From: AV80 sp035536995
GTDB taxonomy: Bacteria; Verrucomicrobiota; Verrucomicrobiia; Chthoniobacterales; UBA10450
DNA length: 64,000 nucleotides
Assembly (NCBI GenBank): GCA_035536995.1
Contig: DATLNB010000067.1
Coordinates: forward strand, 1 to 64,000
Direction: 5' to 3'
In this document: in pieces, positions 1-9,358 of the stretch
Position numbering within the stretch: the stretch's first letter is position 1
How the letters are laid out: each line of letters opens with the position of its first letter
The notes under the pieces: generated by a model
What the model was told of the DNA's origin: nothing
The model's input: only the letters and a program-made list of their open reading frames with translations
Databases searched by the model: none
Position numbers and translations under genes: made by a program

Positions 1-1447
1 GATCACCGACCGAAGTCTGAAGCGAGCCTGTCCAAAGTCCCCGATCGTTGAGGGCGAATGTTCCTTCGGCACGGAGGAAATCCTCGTCCCGCCGCAGATC
101 GAGGCGAGTGACTGCAAGCTTCGACTCCTTCAGCTCGAGGTTTAAGTCGAGCGAATCAATCTCCGAGCGGAGGACGACCAGCGAGTTGCCGGTTACCGAA
201 AGCTGACCGCCAAGCTTTCCTCCCTCTGCGCTGACATGTCCCTTCGCGGAAAGCTTGCCTCCAAAATCCGCCGGCGTCTGCCCGAAGAGCCGGGCGAAAT
301 CTCCCAGGTCGTGTATCGACGCCAGGATGTCGCCATGAAAAGCGGGCTTGATCCAGTCCGCGGATTTTTCGGGCCAGGCAAATTCGCCGTTGAAGTTGAG
401 CTCGTTGCTTCGCTGTTTGATGTAGAGATGCTCAACCTGGACCTCGCGGTTATAGACCGATGCCCCGATCATCACAGTATCGGCCGTGCGGTCGCGCCAG
501 GTCAGCCCAGTGACTTCAGCCCAGATTGATGCGGTAGCGTTGCGGAGGTCGGTTGTCGCGCCGCGAAAGGTAAATTTTGTCCCGTGCAACGTGCCGCTGG
601 CGCGGTTGCTCCAATCAAGCGCATCGGACATCTGGGCCAGCGAGACTCCGGAACCGCTGCCGGCGATGTCCCACGTCCGGACGTTTGCCCGATCGTCGCT
701 TGCGACGCGCGCCCGGAGCTTGCCCCCGAAAGCGTCAACGCTCAGCTCCATACCGATCTGGCTCCTGCCGATGTGCGACAAATCGATGATGATATTGTCC
801 ACGTCGAGCCCGCGCATCAGGTTGATTGCGCCAATCGCCAGACGCGTTTCCTGCCATGACGTAGCGCCGCGAACGTTCGCAAAATCTTTCCGGAACCAAG
901 GGGCTGCGACAGAAATTTGACGCGCCGTCAGGACGCCGGTTTCCATTTCTGAGCCGCTTAACCCGCCGCCGTTCAAGTCAAACGTCGTCCCTCCGCTTTC
1001 TACATGAACCTGAAGGCCGGAAAACTTGAAGCTATCCGCCAGCAGATTTTCGAGAAACGACCATGGGATACGCCGGGCGGAATCCGTTACCTTCAGATCG
1101 CGCCGGATATCGAGATTCAACCCTTCAATGGTGAGGGCCCGGAGAGAGCGGCGAGAACCAGTCAGGATGCCGTAAAGATTCAGGTCGAACTCAAGGCGCG
1201 CGGCGGTGCACTCGACGCGAAATGGCGCGCCCGGCGCGGTCACAGCATGAAGGTTTGTGACCACGACCGGCCGAAGCAAGGGCGCGTCGATCTCGCCGAG
1301 ATTGAGGGTCACGCCCTCGCGGGCGGTGGCTCGTTGCGCCCACCACCGTAATCCACTCGCGATCAGAATCGGCGCAAAACAAAGGGCGAGGATCGCCGCG
1401 CCCAGGAAAGCGGCGGCGAGGATGACGAGTGTTCGTCTTGGACCCAT
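1..1447 (-). CDS. AsmA/TamB-like large envelope protein, N-terminal part (cut by window edge)
   Basis: The frame is open from an ATG at 1447 to the left edge with no stop, so about 482 N-terminal residues are visible and the C terminus lies outside. The protein starts with MGPRRT, then a hydrophobic segment at about residues 7-30 (signal anchor). It continues as a long run of alternating short beta-strands about 'gene-of-origin-like' layers (for example LTIEGLNLDIRRD, VDNIIIDLSHIG). Such architecture is typical of AsmA/TamB/DUF3971 proteins, which span the periplasm and are linked to lipid transport or outer-membrane assembly. The downstream leftward direction means the DUF4230 gene at 1527-2213 precedes it in the same orientation, 79 bases away. 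Family assignment rests on architecture only; a precise subfamily cannot be given. Confidence 0.6.
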   Translation of the reverse strand, partial: MGPRRTLVILAAAFLGAAILALCFAPILIASGLRWWAQRATAREGVTLNLGEIDAPLLRPVVVTNLHAVTAPGAPFRVECTAARLEFDLNLYGILTGSRRSLRALTIEGLNLDIRRDLKVTDSARRIPWSFLENLLADSFKFSGLQVHVESGGTTFDLNGGGLSGSEMETGVLTARQISVAAPWFRKDFANVRGATSWQETRLAIGAINLMRGLDVDNIIIDLSHIGRSQIGMELSVDAFGGKLRARVASDDRANVRTWDIAGSGSGVSLAQMSDALDWSNRASGTLHGTKFTFRGATTDLRNATASIWAEVTGLTWRDRTADTVMIGASVYNREVQVEHLYIKQRSNELNFNGEFAWPEKSADWIKPAFHGDILASIHDLGDFARLFGQTPADFGGKLSAKGHVSAEGGKLGGQLSVTGNSLVVLRSEIDSLDLNLELKESKLAVTRLDLRRDEDFLRAEGTFALNDRGLWTGSLQTSVGD

Positions 1448-1526
1448 TTGCGGTCCAATGCATTAGCCGGAAAAGCCGGTGCCGGAAAGGTGGATCAAGC
1501 GCCGGCCCGGCGCGCCGCGCTGGCCG

Positions 1527-2213
1527 CTATTCCCTGGCTGAGGAATTCTGAAAGGTCAGCCGGACCGGCCGTTCCGCGCGGATACGATCGTTCAGCTGAA
1601 CCTGGAGGGCGCTCTCTGCTTCCGCGAGAATTCCGCTTTCCGCCGCTCTCTGCCGGGCCAGATCCGGCAAAACCGCGAGCTGTGCTTCGAGGTCGGCCGC
1701 GGAAATCCGGTTCCAGAATCCGTTTTCAAAGGCGAGCACCTCCACCTGTTGTTGCTCGACCCCGAGGATGGTTGCGCGAGGTAACGTGATCAGGATTGCG
1801 TCTGGCTGCAGGTCCACCGCCACGTCCTGTTGCAAATCGAAGCCCGCTTTAGCCGCAAACGTTCCGTGCAACTTCATCCGCTTGGTGCTTCCCGCCCAGG
1901 TGTGGAGGAACTCGTGCTCTACTTCGACCTGCCGCGAAAGGATGGCGAGCTGCGCGGTGGCGGTGGTTTTCTCGAGGTAAATTCGATTGTTAACCGTCAC
2001 TCGCGGCTTGAGCTGCGCCATCTCGACGAGGGCATCGCGAACATCGCGCCCCAGGCGTTCCAACTCGTTCGTGCCCTGCCGTGCGGTCCGCGCCGGCCAG
2101 GTTTCAATTCGATAAAAAATGAAGGCGGCGACACCCGCGATGACGAGAAAGATGAGGGTGAAGGCGAGCGGCCAGGAGAATCGCCGTCGCGGTGTGAACG
2201 GTTCAGGATTCAC
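1527..2213 (-). CDS. DUF4230 membrane-anchored protein
   Basis: A 228-residue protein with a charged N terminus (TPRRRFSW) and a transmembrane segment at about residues 14-34, leaving a large extracytoplasmic domain. The region at about residues 70-180 fits DUF4230: a beta-rich core ending in a LITLPRATILGVEQQQVEVL stretch, followed by the typical aromatic FENGFWNRIS segment, then a helix rich in Ala, Arg and Glu. DUF4230 proteins have no established biochemical role. The gene lies upstream of, and in the same direction as, the AsmA/TamB-like gene, so they may be co-transcribed. It is divergent from the transglutaminase-like gene at 2387. Confidence 0.7.
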   Translation of the reverse strand: MNPEPFTPRRRFSWPLAFTLIFLVIAGVAAFIFYRIETWPARTARQGTNELERLGRDVRDALVEMAQLKPRVTVNNRIYLEKTTATAQLAILSRQVEVEHEFLHTWAGSTKRMKLHGTFAAKAGFDLQQDVAVDLQPDAILITLPRATILGVEQQQVEVLAFENGFWNRISAADLEAQLAVLPDLARQRAAESGILAEAESALQVQLNDRIRAERPVRLTFQNSSARE

Positions 2214-2386
2214 GATGTCATGTCCCCAAAAAAGTACCGCCCCCCACGTCCGATGGACGTGAAGGGCGGCTGTTCCCCCCAGAACAATGTTTAACTGCGA
2301 CCGTATTAACCGACCTTACGCACGGCTGCAACAGATTTCTTAATGATCTTCAGCGTTTTTTTCGCGGGCGTGCAATAATTGTTTTC
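2214..2386. promoter_or_regulatory. Divergent intergenic region with hairpin
   Basis: This 173-base spacer separates the leftward DUF4230 gene from the rightward transglutaminase-like gene and should contain both promoters. At about 2240-2272 there is a strong inverted repeat, CACGTCC-gat-GGACGTG, flanked by complementary CCGCCC/GGGCGG. No -35/-10 pair stands out. The segment near 2320-2385 is AT-richer than its surroundings, including a run of seven T. Confidence 0.4.
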
Positions 2387-3238
2387 GTGAAACTGGGGCT
2401 GCGTTACCAAACCACCTACCGTTACGAGCAAGCGGTTGGATTTTCGCCCCACGACGTCCGGCTTTTTCCCCGGAGCGATCGGTTCAGTCGTGTGCGTCGC
2501 CTCGATTTTTCCACGACGCCGAAAGCTACGATTCGATATTCGCGCGACGTTTTCGAAAATATCGTGGCGTCCTGTTATTTTCCCGGCCGCGCGAAGGAGA
2601 TAACGTTTCGCCTCGCGATCAACCTGGACCTCGACGAAAAAGATCCGTTCCATTTCATTCTTGAGCGCGAGGCCGTGGAATTGCCGTTCGAGTACGATAA
2701 AGGGATCGCCAAATTGCTGGCGCCCTACCGAGAGCGGCGGGTGAAAGAGGACCTGCGGCTTCCGGGCTGGCAGGCGCCGTCAAAAGGGAAACCGCGGGGG
2801 ACTGTTTCGGCGCTGGTGGAGCTCAACCGGCGATTGCACGAATGCATCGGATATGAGCGGCGTGAAGAGGGCGGTGCGCTTGCGCCCGAGGAAACGCTTC
2901 GGCGCGGCCGCGGGGCCTGCCGCGATGTGACCGTTCTCCTCGCGGAGGTCCTTCGACAAATGGGTTTGGCAGCCCGGCTCACCAGTGGATATCTGCGCGA
3001 AAGCGAATCGGAGACGAAACGCGCTGAGGGATCGCTTCACGCATGGACGGAAGTTTTTTTGCCGGGCGCCGGCTGGGTCGGGCTCGACGCGACCAATGGC
3101 GTTTTTTGTAATCACAACTTCATCGCGGCCGCAGTTGGATTGCAGCCCGCGGACATCACGCCGATCAGCGGCGCTTATTATCACGACCAGGGAGTTCCGA
3201 CAGAGATGATTGCGAAGCTGGAATTGATCAATCTGTAA
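2387..3238 (+). CDS. Transglutaminase-like cysteine protease-fold protein
   Basis: A 283-residue protein starting with GTG. Residues 1-100 form the beta-rich bacterial transglutaminase-like N-terminal domain (LRYQTTYRYEQAVGFSPHDVRLFPR). Residues 150-240 carry the papain-like transglutaminase core: Cys178 in RGACRD, His218 in LHAWTEVF and Asp234 in VGLDATNG form the expected catalytic triad. No signal peptide is seen, so it is probably cytoplasmic. Such genes often encode peptidases or amide hydrolases rather than true cross-linking enzymes. The substrate is unknown and the neighbours give no clue. Confidence 0.85.
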   Translation: MKLGLRYQTTYRYEQAVGFSPHDVRLFPRSDRFSRVRRLDFSTTPKATIRYSRDVFENIVASCYFPGRAKEITFRLAINLDLDEKDPFHFILEREAVELPFEYDKGIAKLLAPYRERRVKEDLRLPGWQAPSKGKPRGTVSALVELNRRLHECIGYERREEGGALAPEETLRRGRGACRDVTVLLAEVLRQMGLAARLTSGYLRESESETKRAEGSLHAWTEVFLPGAGWVGLDATNGVFCNHNFIAAAVGLQPADITPISGAYYHDQGVPTEMIAKLELINL

Positions 3239-3254
3239 GCCTGCCAAAATGCAC

Positions 3255-3407
3255 GTCATCCCGAGCCGCGCAGACGGCGAGGGAGCTCGCATGCGCTCAT
3301 CCGCTTCCGCGAAACAACAGGCGGGCTTCGTCGGAGGATGCGTGGCCTTTCGCGGAAGCGATTGACCGTTTGTGAGGTCCCTCGTCGTCTGCGCGACTCG
3401 GGATGAC
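3255..3407. repeat. Nested inverted-repeat element (TCATCCCGAG family)
   Basis: The arms at 3255-3284 and 3378-3407 are inverted copies that begin GTCATCCCGAG and end CTCGGGATGAC. Inside them a second inverted pair lies at about 3300-3314 and 3349-3362 (GCTTCCGCGAAA / TTTCGCGGAAGC). The element fills most of the gap before recF. A related pair occurs at 46374-46535 and single arms occur near 44525 and 62496. Confidence 0.75.
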
Positions 3408-3439
3408 ACGCTCGTCCAGGTGAACGTAATTCAATCCCC

Positions 3440-4489
3440 ATGCTCGCCGACCTTCAGCTCCGGGATTTTCGTTGCTTCGAGGCACTCCGCGTCGAGTTCG
3501 GGCCGGGCTTCAATTTTTTTGTTGGCCAAAACGGGCAGGGGAAGACTTCCATTCTCGAGGCGGCCTGCGTGGTTCTACGCCTACAATCGCAGCGAAGCGC
3601 TTCCCTTGTTCCGGCAATCTGTTTTGGCCGCAACGCGTTTGCTGTTTCGGCGCGAATTGAGAATCACGCGCTCGATTTTCGTTATAGCGTCCTCCGTCGA
3701 AAAGTGACGCTCGATCAGGTCGAGCAGCGAACTCTCGGTGAGTACCTCCGGCTTGGCCGCGTTGTTTCAGTCGCCAATACCGATATCGAGCTTGTCCGGG
3801 GAACCTCGGATGCGCGCCGGCGTTACCTCGATTTTCTGGCGGCGCAGATTGACCCGATTTATCGGCCAACTTTACGCGCTTACGACCGGGCACTTCGATC
3901 GCGGAACGCGTTGCTAAAGTCGGCTCATCCTCGTCCGCGCGAGCTCGCTGCCTACGACCTTCCTCTCATCGAGCATGGCAGCAAACTAACCGCGATTCGG
4001 GCGCGCCTGGTCGAACGGCTTGCTCCACTGGCGGCGGACGCCCATCGCCGGATCAGCGGCGTGGAGGAAACGCTTCAGCTTCAATTTATTCCCGGAGCAG
4101 CCGATGATTTCGCGCGACACCTGGCCGAGTCGCATGCCCGGGAATCGCGGTTGCGGCAAACCATCGTGGGCCCGCACCGCGACGACATCGAGCTTTCGGT
4201 TCAGGGTAAGCCCGCCCAGCAATTCGCTTCCGAGGGGCAACAACGGACGGTCGCCCTTGCACTGAAGCTTGCCCAATCCCGAATCTTCCTCATGGACGAG
4301 GGGAACGCTCCTCTGCTCCTGATCGACGACATTTTCGGCGAACTGGACCCGAGCCGGCGAAACGCTTTGCTCCAGCATCTGCCGCCGGAATCGCAAAAGC
4401 TAGTGACCGCGACGACAATGGATTGGCGCGAGTCTGCGATGGAAGGACCTGTCTTCGAGCTGCGGGAGCGCCAGCTGGTTCGAAGGTAG
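3440..4489 (+). CDS. recF: DNA replication and repair protein RecF
   Basis: A 349-residue SMC-like ATPase that loads RecA at gapped DNA in the RecFOR pathway. Walker A is GQNGQGKT at residues 29-36. The ABC-type signature and Walker B are near the C terminus (ASEGQQRTVALALKLAQ and LLLIDDIFGELDPSRR). The length matches the family (about 350-375). The start at 3440 gives the canonical beginning MLADLQLRDFRCF. Usual partners dnaA, dnaN and gyrB are not adjacent. The TAG stop at 4487-4489 lies inside a REP sequence that begins at 4485. Confidence 0.95.
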   Translation: MLADLQLRDFRCFEALRVEFGPGFNFFVGQNGQGKTSILEAACVVLRLQSQRSASLVPAICFGRNAFAVSARIENHALDFRYSVLRRKVTLDQVEQRTLGEYLRLGRVVSVANTDIELVRGTSDARRRYLDFLAAQIDPIYRPTLRAYDRALRSRNALLKSAHPRPRELAAYDLPLIEHGSKLTAIRARLVERLAPLAADAHRRISGVEETLQLQFIPGAADDFARHLAESHARESRLRQTIVGPHRDDIELSVQGKPAQQFASEGQQRTVALALKLAQSRIFLMDEGNAPLLLIDDIFGELDPSRRNALLQHLPPESQKLVTATTMDWRESAMEGPVFELRERQLVRR

Positions 4490-4621
4490 GGACGCCGGGC
4501 TGCGGCGTCCGGTGAGAGCGATTTCTCTCCGACCCCTTTCGGACGACGCAGCGCGCCGTCCCTACCAGGACACGATTCGCGCGCTGTTCCTACCACGGGA
4601 CGCCTTGCACGCCGCCCCTAC
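4485..4621. repeat. REPIN of the RAYT-associated family, with a degenerate third copy
   Basis: The left REP at 4485-4512 reads GGTAGGGACGCCGGGCTGCG and continues as an imperfect hairpin. The right REP at 4542-4566 is its inverted partner and ends CCGTCCCTACC. A further degenerate arm at about 4590-4621 again ends CCCCTACC. The same signature flanks the RAYT gene at 56.9-57.5 kb, so these are probably mobilised by the same enzyme. The left arm overlaps the recF stop codon. Confidence 0.8.
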
Positions 4622-4664
4622 CGAAAGACCTTGCGCGCTGTTCAGCCCGGCATTTTAGTTTTTC

Positions 4665-5225
4665 ATGCGTAACCTGGGTGATGGTATGCCGCTGAGCCTC
4701 GCGGGCTCACTTTTGGTCGCCCATCCAAACATGCTCGACCCAAATTTTCGGCGTGCTGTTCTCTTCATCTCGGCTCATGACGCCCAGGACGGCGCGCTCG
4801 GAGTTATCCTGAACCGGCCCCTCGACAAACAGGTGGCCGATCTGGTGAACGATACGCCTCCCGAAGGCCTGGCCGATGTGCCTGTTTTCCTTGGCGGGCC
4901 GGTCGGGAAAAATCAGCTGATGTTCGCCGCTTTCGAGTGGCAAAAGGGCGAAGGCCTGAAGCTAAATCACAACGTTGGCGTGGATGAGGCGCATCAACTG
5001 GTCGATCAGGATCCGGCATCCATCCGCGCCTTTGTCGGTTATGCCGGCTGGAGCGCAGGACAACTCGAAGCCGAGATGAAACAGAAAGCCTGGATCGTCC
5101 AGAGACCGAGCCGGGCTGCTTTGGCGCCGTCGCGCCTTCCAAAACTCTGGTTCGAAATCATGCGCGACCTCGGCCCGTGGTACAAGATGCTGGCGGCCGC
5201 GCCGGATGATCCGTCACTGAATTGA
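4665..5225 (+). CDS. YqgE/AlgH family protein
   Basis: A 186-residue protein of the DUF179 (YqgE/AlgH) family. Recognisable blocks are the start LAGSLLVAHPNMLDPNFRRAVLF, then GALGVILNRPL, VFLGGPVG, a FVGYAGWSAGQLEAEM block and a Trp-rich C terminus. Family members are about 180-190 residues long. AlgH was named for an effect on alginate regulation in Pseudomonas, but the molecular function is not established. There may be alternative starts at the next Met (MPLSLAG, 4686), which lies closer to the conserved domain. Confidence 0.9.
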   Translation: MRNLGDGMPLSLAGSLLVAHPNMLDPNFRRAVLFISAHDAQDGALGVILNRPLDKQVADLVNDTPPEGLADVPVFLGGPVGKNQLMFAAFEWQKGEGLKLNHNVGVDEAHQLVDQDPASIRAFVGYAGWSAGQLEAEMKQKAWIVQRPSRAALAPSRLPKLWFEIMRDLGPWYKMLAAAPDDPSLN

Positions 5226-5230
5226 CGAAA

Positions 5231-5316
5231 GTGACGAGTTACGTGTGACATGTGACGAGAAAAGAAGTCGGCTCTGCGTTTTTAGCTTGTCACTTGTCGC
5301 TCGTCACATGTCACTC
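5231..5316. repeat. Inverted GTGACGAG/CTCGTCAC repeat pair
   Basis: The segment 5231-5259 (GTGACGAGTTACGTGTGACA...) is the inverted counterpart of 5286-5316 (...CGCTCGTCACATGTCACTC). The two are separated by about 26 bases. The pair fills the gap between the YqgE gene and ald and could form a long hairpin in the transcript. Confidence 0.7.
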
Positions 5317-5324
5317 TCTTCCAA

Positions 5325-6422
<1,098 letters not shown>

Positions 6423-6447
6423 AAGAGCACCGCAGGGCGCTTTGTCC

Positions 6448-6511
6448 TGCTCATGCTCTTAATCCTGATCCTACTCTTTCGCGAAAGATCATGAGCATGA
6501 GGGTAGCGGGA
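6448..6511. repeat. GATCATGAGCA-family inverted repeat, copy 1
   Basis: The sequence CTGCTCATGCTCTTAATCCT, then CTTTCGCGAAAGATCATGAG, forms an imperfect inverted repeat centred on TTTCGCGAAA at about 6478-6487. A second copy with the same CTAATCTTTC core and GATCATGAGCA end occurs at 6921-6987, immediately before and into rnpA. Confidence 0.65.
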
Positions 6512-6600
6512 CTGCCCCACCAAACTCGTCTTCCGGCAAGGCCGAACCCATAACCTATTGCGAATCAGCTTTGTCCAAGAATGGGCAACCAATCCTAACT

Positions 6601-6846
6601 ATGAAAAAACTACTCTGCATTTTAGCCAGTGCCGCGCTTCTCGGAGGCTGCGAGCAAAAAGATACCACCGTCGTCGCTCCGGCCACGTCGCCCGCTGAGA
6701 AAAAGACGGAAAACAATACCACCGTGGTAAATCCGCCATCGAGCAGCAGCTCGACGACCAACACCACGACGACGTCGACTCCGCCGAGCTCGTCGAGTTC
6801 CAGCTCCAGCAGCACAACTACGACGACCTCGAGCCCGAGCCCGTAG
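6601..6846 (+). CDS. Small Ser/Thr-rich lipoprotein
   Basis: An 81-residue protein chosen to start at the Met of MKKLLCILASAALLGGC, which gives a standard lipoprotein signal peptide with the lipobox LGGC at residues 14-17. The mature part is low complexity, rich in Ser, Thr and Pro (PPSSSSSTTNTTTT), without recognisable domains. An in-frame ATG at 6571 would add ten residues and is less likely. A good terminator follows at 6872-6906. The function is unknown. The repetitive tail may be a flexible tether. Confidence 0.7.
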   Translation: MKKLLCILASAALLGGCEQKDTTVVAPATSPAEKKTENNTTVVNPPSSSSSTTNTTTTSTPPSSSSSSSSSTTTTTSSPSP

Positions 6847-6871
6847 AATCAGGCGCTGTTTGTTTGCAAAA

Positions 6872-6906
6872 GGCTTCCAGCTGTTAGCGCGGCTGGAAGC
6901 CTTTTT
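6872..6906 (+). terminator. Rho-independent terminator
   Basis: A perfect 10-base stem, GGCTTCCAGC (6872-6881) and GCTGGAAGCC (6892-6901), with a ten-base spacer, is followed by TTTTTG. It lies 26 bases after the lipoprotein stop and separates it from the rnpA operon. Confidence 0.9.
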
Positions 6907-6920
6907 GTTTGTACTCTTGC

Positions 6921-6987
6921 CTCTGCTCGTGATCATGATCCTAATCTTTCCGGGAGGATCAGGAGCACGACCAGGATCATGAGCAGG
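6921..6987. repeat. GATCATGAGCA-family inverted repeat, copy 2, overlapping the rnpA start
   Basis: This copy runs CTCTGCTCGTGATCATGATC ... AGGATCATGAGCAGGA. Its last ten bases include the ATG at 6979 that opens rnpA, so the first codons of rnpA (Met-Ser-Arg) are repeat sequence. It resembles 6448-6511. Confidence 0.65.
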
Positions 6988-7341
6988 AAAGAACTAGCGT
7001 TTCCGAAAACAAAGCGGCTCACCCTCTCCTCGGAGTTCGCGCGCGTGAAAGGGCAGGGGACCACGCAGCGCGGCCGGCTGATGGTTCTCGGGGCCATGAA
7101 AGACAAGGATGAAAAGTCGTTCCGGGCCGGGTTTATTACGCCCAAACACATCGGCAGCGCGGTCGTCCGGAACCGGGTTCGACGGCGTCTCCGCGATCTC
7201 GTTCGGACCCACCAGGCGGGTTTGAACACCGGCTTTTGGATCGTGCTGGTGGCGCGGGCTTATGCCGCAAACGCGAGTTATAAGGATCTAAAAGATGAGT
7301 GGTTGCGCCTCGCAGAGCGCGCTTCTATCCTAGCGCCCTGA
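6979..7341 (+). CDS. rnpA: Ribonuclease P protein component
   Basis: A 120-residue basic protein that binds the RNase P RNA and helps 5' maturation of tRNA. The family landmarks are FPKTKRLTLSSEF near the N terminus (residues 8-20) and the RNR motif in AVVRNRVRRRLRDLVR at about residues 61-76. The ATG at 6979 is the only plausible start before the conserved FPK block and lies in a repeat. It is the first gene of the rnpA-yidD-yidC-jag operon. The stop TGA overlaps the yidD ATG by one base. The usual upstream rpmH is missing. Confidence 0.95.
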   Translation: MSRKELAFPKTKRLTLSSEFARVKGQGTTQRGRLMVLGAMKDKDEKSFRAGFITPKHIGSAVVRNRVRRRLRDLVRTHQAGLNTGFWIVLVARAYAANASYKDLKDEWLRLAERASILAP

Positions 7342-7601
7342 TGCTCTTTCTCGCGCGTCTTTTCATCCGCGGTTACCAGTTATTGGTCTCCCCGGTCCTC
7401 TCCTTTCTGGCCGGACCGGGCAACGGCTGCCGGTTCACGCCGACCTGTTCCGCCTACTTTCTCGAGGCGTTGGAAACGCACGGCATCTTCCGCGGAACCC
7501 GGCTTGGTCTCTGGCGTCTCTTGCGCTGCAATCCATGGGGCGGACGCGGGCACGACCCGGTGCCGCCGGCCGAGCGCTGCCATCATCTCGTTTGTGAATA
7601 G
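7341..7601 (+). CDS. yidD: Membrane protein insertion efficiency factor YidD
   Basis: An 86-residue protein starting MLFLARLFIRGYQLLVSPVL. It has the YidD signature: a hydrophobic or amphipathic N terminus, then CRFTPTCSAYFLEALETHG and a GLWRLLRCNPWGGRGHDPVP block. It is thought to assist YidC-dependent insertion of inner-membrane proteins. The start at 7341 overlaps the rnpA stop (TGATG), which suggests translational coupling; a start further upstream at 7299 would overlap rnpA by 43 bases and is not needed. Seventeen bases separate it from yidC. Confidence 0.93.
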   Translation: MLFLARLFIRGYQLLVSPVLSFLAGPGNGCRFTPTCSAYFLEALETHGIFRGTRLGLWRLLRCNPWGGRGHDPVPPAERCHHLVCE

Positions 7602-7618
7602 CCCGGCGGGCATCGTGT

Positions 7619-9358
7619 ATGGACCGACAAGCCTGGATTGCCGTTACCCTTTGTATCCTCGGGCTCATCGGCTGGTATGCTTACACCGCCTCCCATTTGC
7701 CGCCTCCGCGACCGCGCGTTGCGCCGACCCCGACCGCGGAACCGGCCCTGGCCGCTAGCCAGCCGGCGCCCTCCGCATCTCCCGCCCAATCAACAGCGCC
7801 TTCCCCGCCGGCGGCGCCATCCCCCTCCGCCGCCCCCTTCGCCGAAAAAACCGATGTTCTCGCCAATGCCGACATTGAGCTGCGCCTGACCAATCGCGGC
7901 GGCGCCATCACCGAAGCCGTCTTGCTGAACCACGTCCTCGACAATACCAATCGCGTCAGTCTCAACGCCCCGGAGCGGATCCCAATCGGCGCCATCGTCG
8001 AGCAACCGGATGGCCCGTTGCCCGAGTTCACAATGGAGAAACAGGCGGACGGCAGCGTCCATTTCGAACACAAGACTCCGGAAGGCGTAACCATTCGGAA
8101 GCGGTTCTTCTTCGCGCCCACTACTGATAAAAAGGACAATTTCGTCGCGGAGATGCAGGTCGATTTTCGGAATGACGGAACGCAGCCGTACAATAACGGC
8201 GGTTATTTCGTCACCCTCGGCTCGACCCGTCCGATCCACCCGAACGACATGACGGCCTACACGCGCCTCGCCTGGTTCGCGAATGGCAAGGCCGACGGGA
8301 TCGATGTCAACTGGTTCCCCGCCCAGACGTATCCGGTTATCGGCGTCGAGAAACGAGAGGCGAAGCCCTTCTACCGAGAAAAAATCAACAACGCGGATTG
8401 GGCCGGCATGACAAACCAGTTCTTCACCGACCTGGTCACGCCTTTGAATGCGAAGGCCGTCGAGCTCTGGGCGCGTCCGTTCGACATCAAGCAGCCGCAG
8501 GGTCCAAACCTTCTCGGACTGGAGGGCGCGATGGGAATGCCCGGGTTCCAGCTCCAGCCGGGCCAGACGGTGACCCAGCGATTCCAGATTTATGCCGGCC
8601 CGAAACTTTACGGGCGTCTTGCCAAACTTCAGCACGATGAAGCTGAGATCATGAACTTCGGCTGGTTCAAGCTGGTCAGCCAGTTCCTCCTCAACTTCAT
8701 GAATCTGATCCACAGCTGGGTCAAAGATTACGGCTGGTCGATCATCATTCTGACCGCCTGCGTGAAAGGCGTTCTATGGCCCCTCCAAAACAAGGCCAAC
8801 CGATCGATGCGCAAAATGTCGGCGCTCGCTCCGAAGATGCAGGAGCTCAAGGAAAAGTACAAGGACGACCCGACGAAAATGAACCAGGAGGTCATGAAGC
8901 TCTACAAGGAGCACGGGGTGAATCCCGTCGGCGGCTGTCTGCCGATGATGATCCAGATCCCGATTTTCTTCGGACTCTTCAGCATGCTCGGCCAGGCGGC
9001 AGAGCTCCGGAACGCGGGCTTCCTCTGGGTCCACGATCTGTCGCAGCCCGACACGGTTGCGATCATTCCCGGTTTGGGTTGGAAGATCAACCTCCTCCCG
9101 CTCCTGATGGGCGCGAGCAACATCTGGCTCATGAAAATGACGCCGAAGACCGGGGACACCACCCAGCGCCGCGTCATGATGTTCATGCCGCTGATCTTCT
9201 TGATTTTCTGCTACAATTTCGCGGCAGCCTTGGCATTATATTACACGACGCAGAACCTGTTCACGATCCTGCAGCTCTACCAGAACCAGAAGCAACCCGC
9301 CCCGGTCCTGGAAAAAGTTGCACCGCCAGGCAAGCGTCAGCGTAAAGGACGACCATGA
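7619..9358 (+). CDS. yidC: Membrane protein insertase YidC
   Basis: A 579-residue inner-membrane insertase of the Gram-negative type. A transmembrane segment at residues 6-24 is followed by a Pro/Ala-rich linker (about 28-75), then the large periplasmic beta-sandwich domain (about 80-345). The conserved C-terminal 60KD_IMP core (about 350-555) includes SWVKDYGWSIIILTACVKGVLWPLQ, the KYKDDPTKMNQEVMKLYKEHGVNPVGGCLPMMIQIPIFFGLF block, and the basic tail GKRQRKGRP. The ATG of jag overlaps its stop (ATGA). It is part of the rnpA operon. Confidence 0.97.
   Translation: MDRQAWIAVTLCILGLIGWYAYTASHLPPPRPRVAPTPTAEPALAASQPAPSASPAQSTAPSPPAAPSPSAAPFAEKTDVLANADIELRLTNRGGAITEAVLLNHVLDNTNRVSLNAPERIPIGAIVEQPDGPLPEFTMEKQADGSVHFEHKTPEGVTIRKRFFFAPTTDKKDNFVAEMQVDFRNDGTQPYNNGGYFVTLGSTRPIHPNDMTAYTRLAWFANGKADGIDVNWFPAQTYPVIGVEKREAKPFYREKINNADWAGMTNQFFTDLVTPLNAKAVELWARPFDIKQPQGPNLLGLEGAMGMPGFQLQPGQTVTQRFQIYAGPKLYGRLAKLQHDEAEIMNFGWFKLVSQFLLNFMNLIHSWVKDYGWSIIILTACVKGVLWPLQNKANRSMRKMSALAPKMQELKEKYKDDPTKMNQEVMKLYKEHGVNPVGGCLPMMIQIPIFFGLFSMLGQAAELRNAGFLWVHDLSQPDTVAIIPGLGWKINLLPLLMGASNIWLMKMTPKTGDTTQRRVMMFMPLIFLIFCYNFAAALALYYTTQNLFTILQLYQNQKQPAPVLEKVAPPGKRQRKGRP

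Noticed and set aside
2306..2400. Basic peptide end KKTLKIIKKSVAAVRKVG on the minus strand in the gap before the transglutaminase gene
   Set aside because: It resembles a small basic protein, but has no start codon near and the frame runs into the transglutaminase gene antisense.
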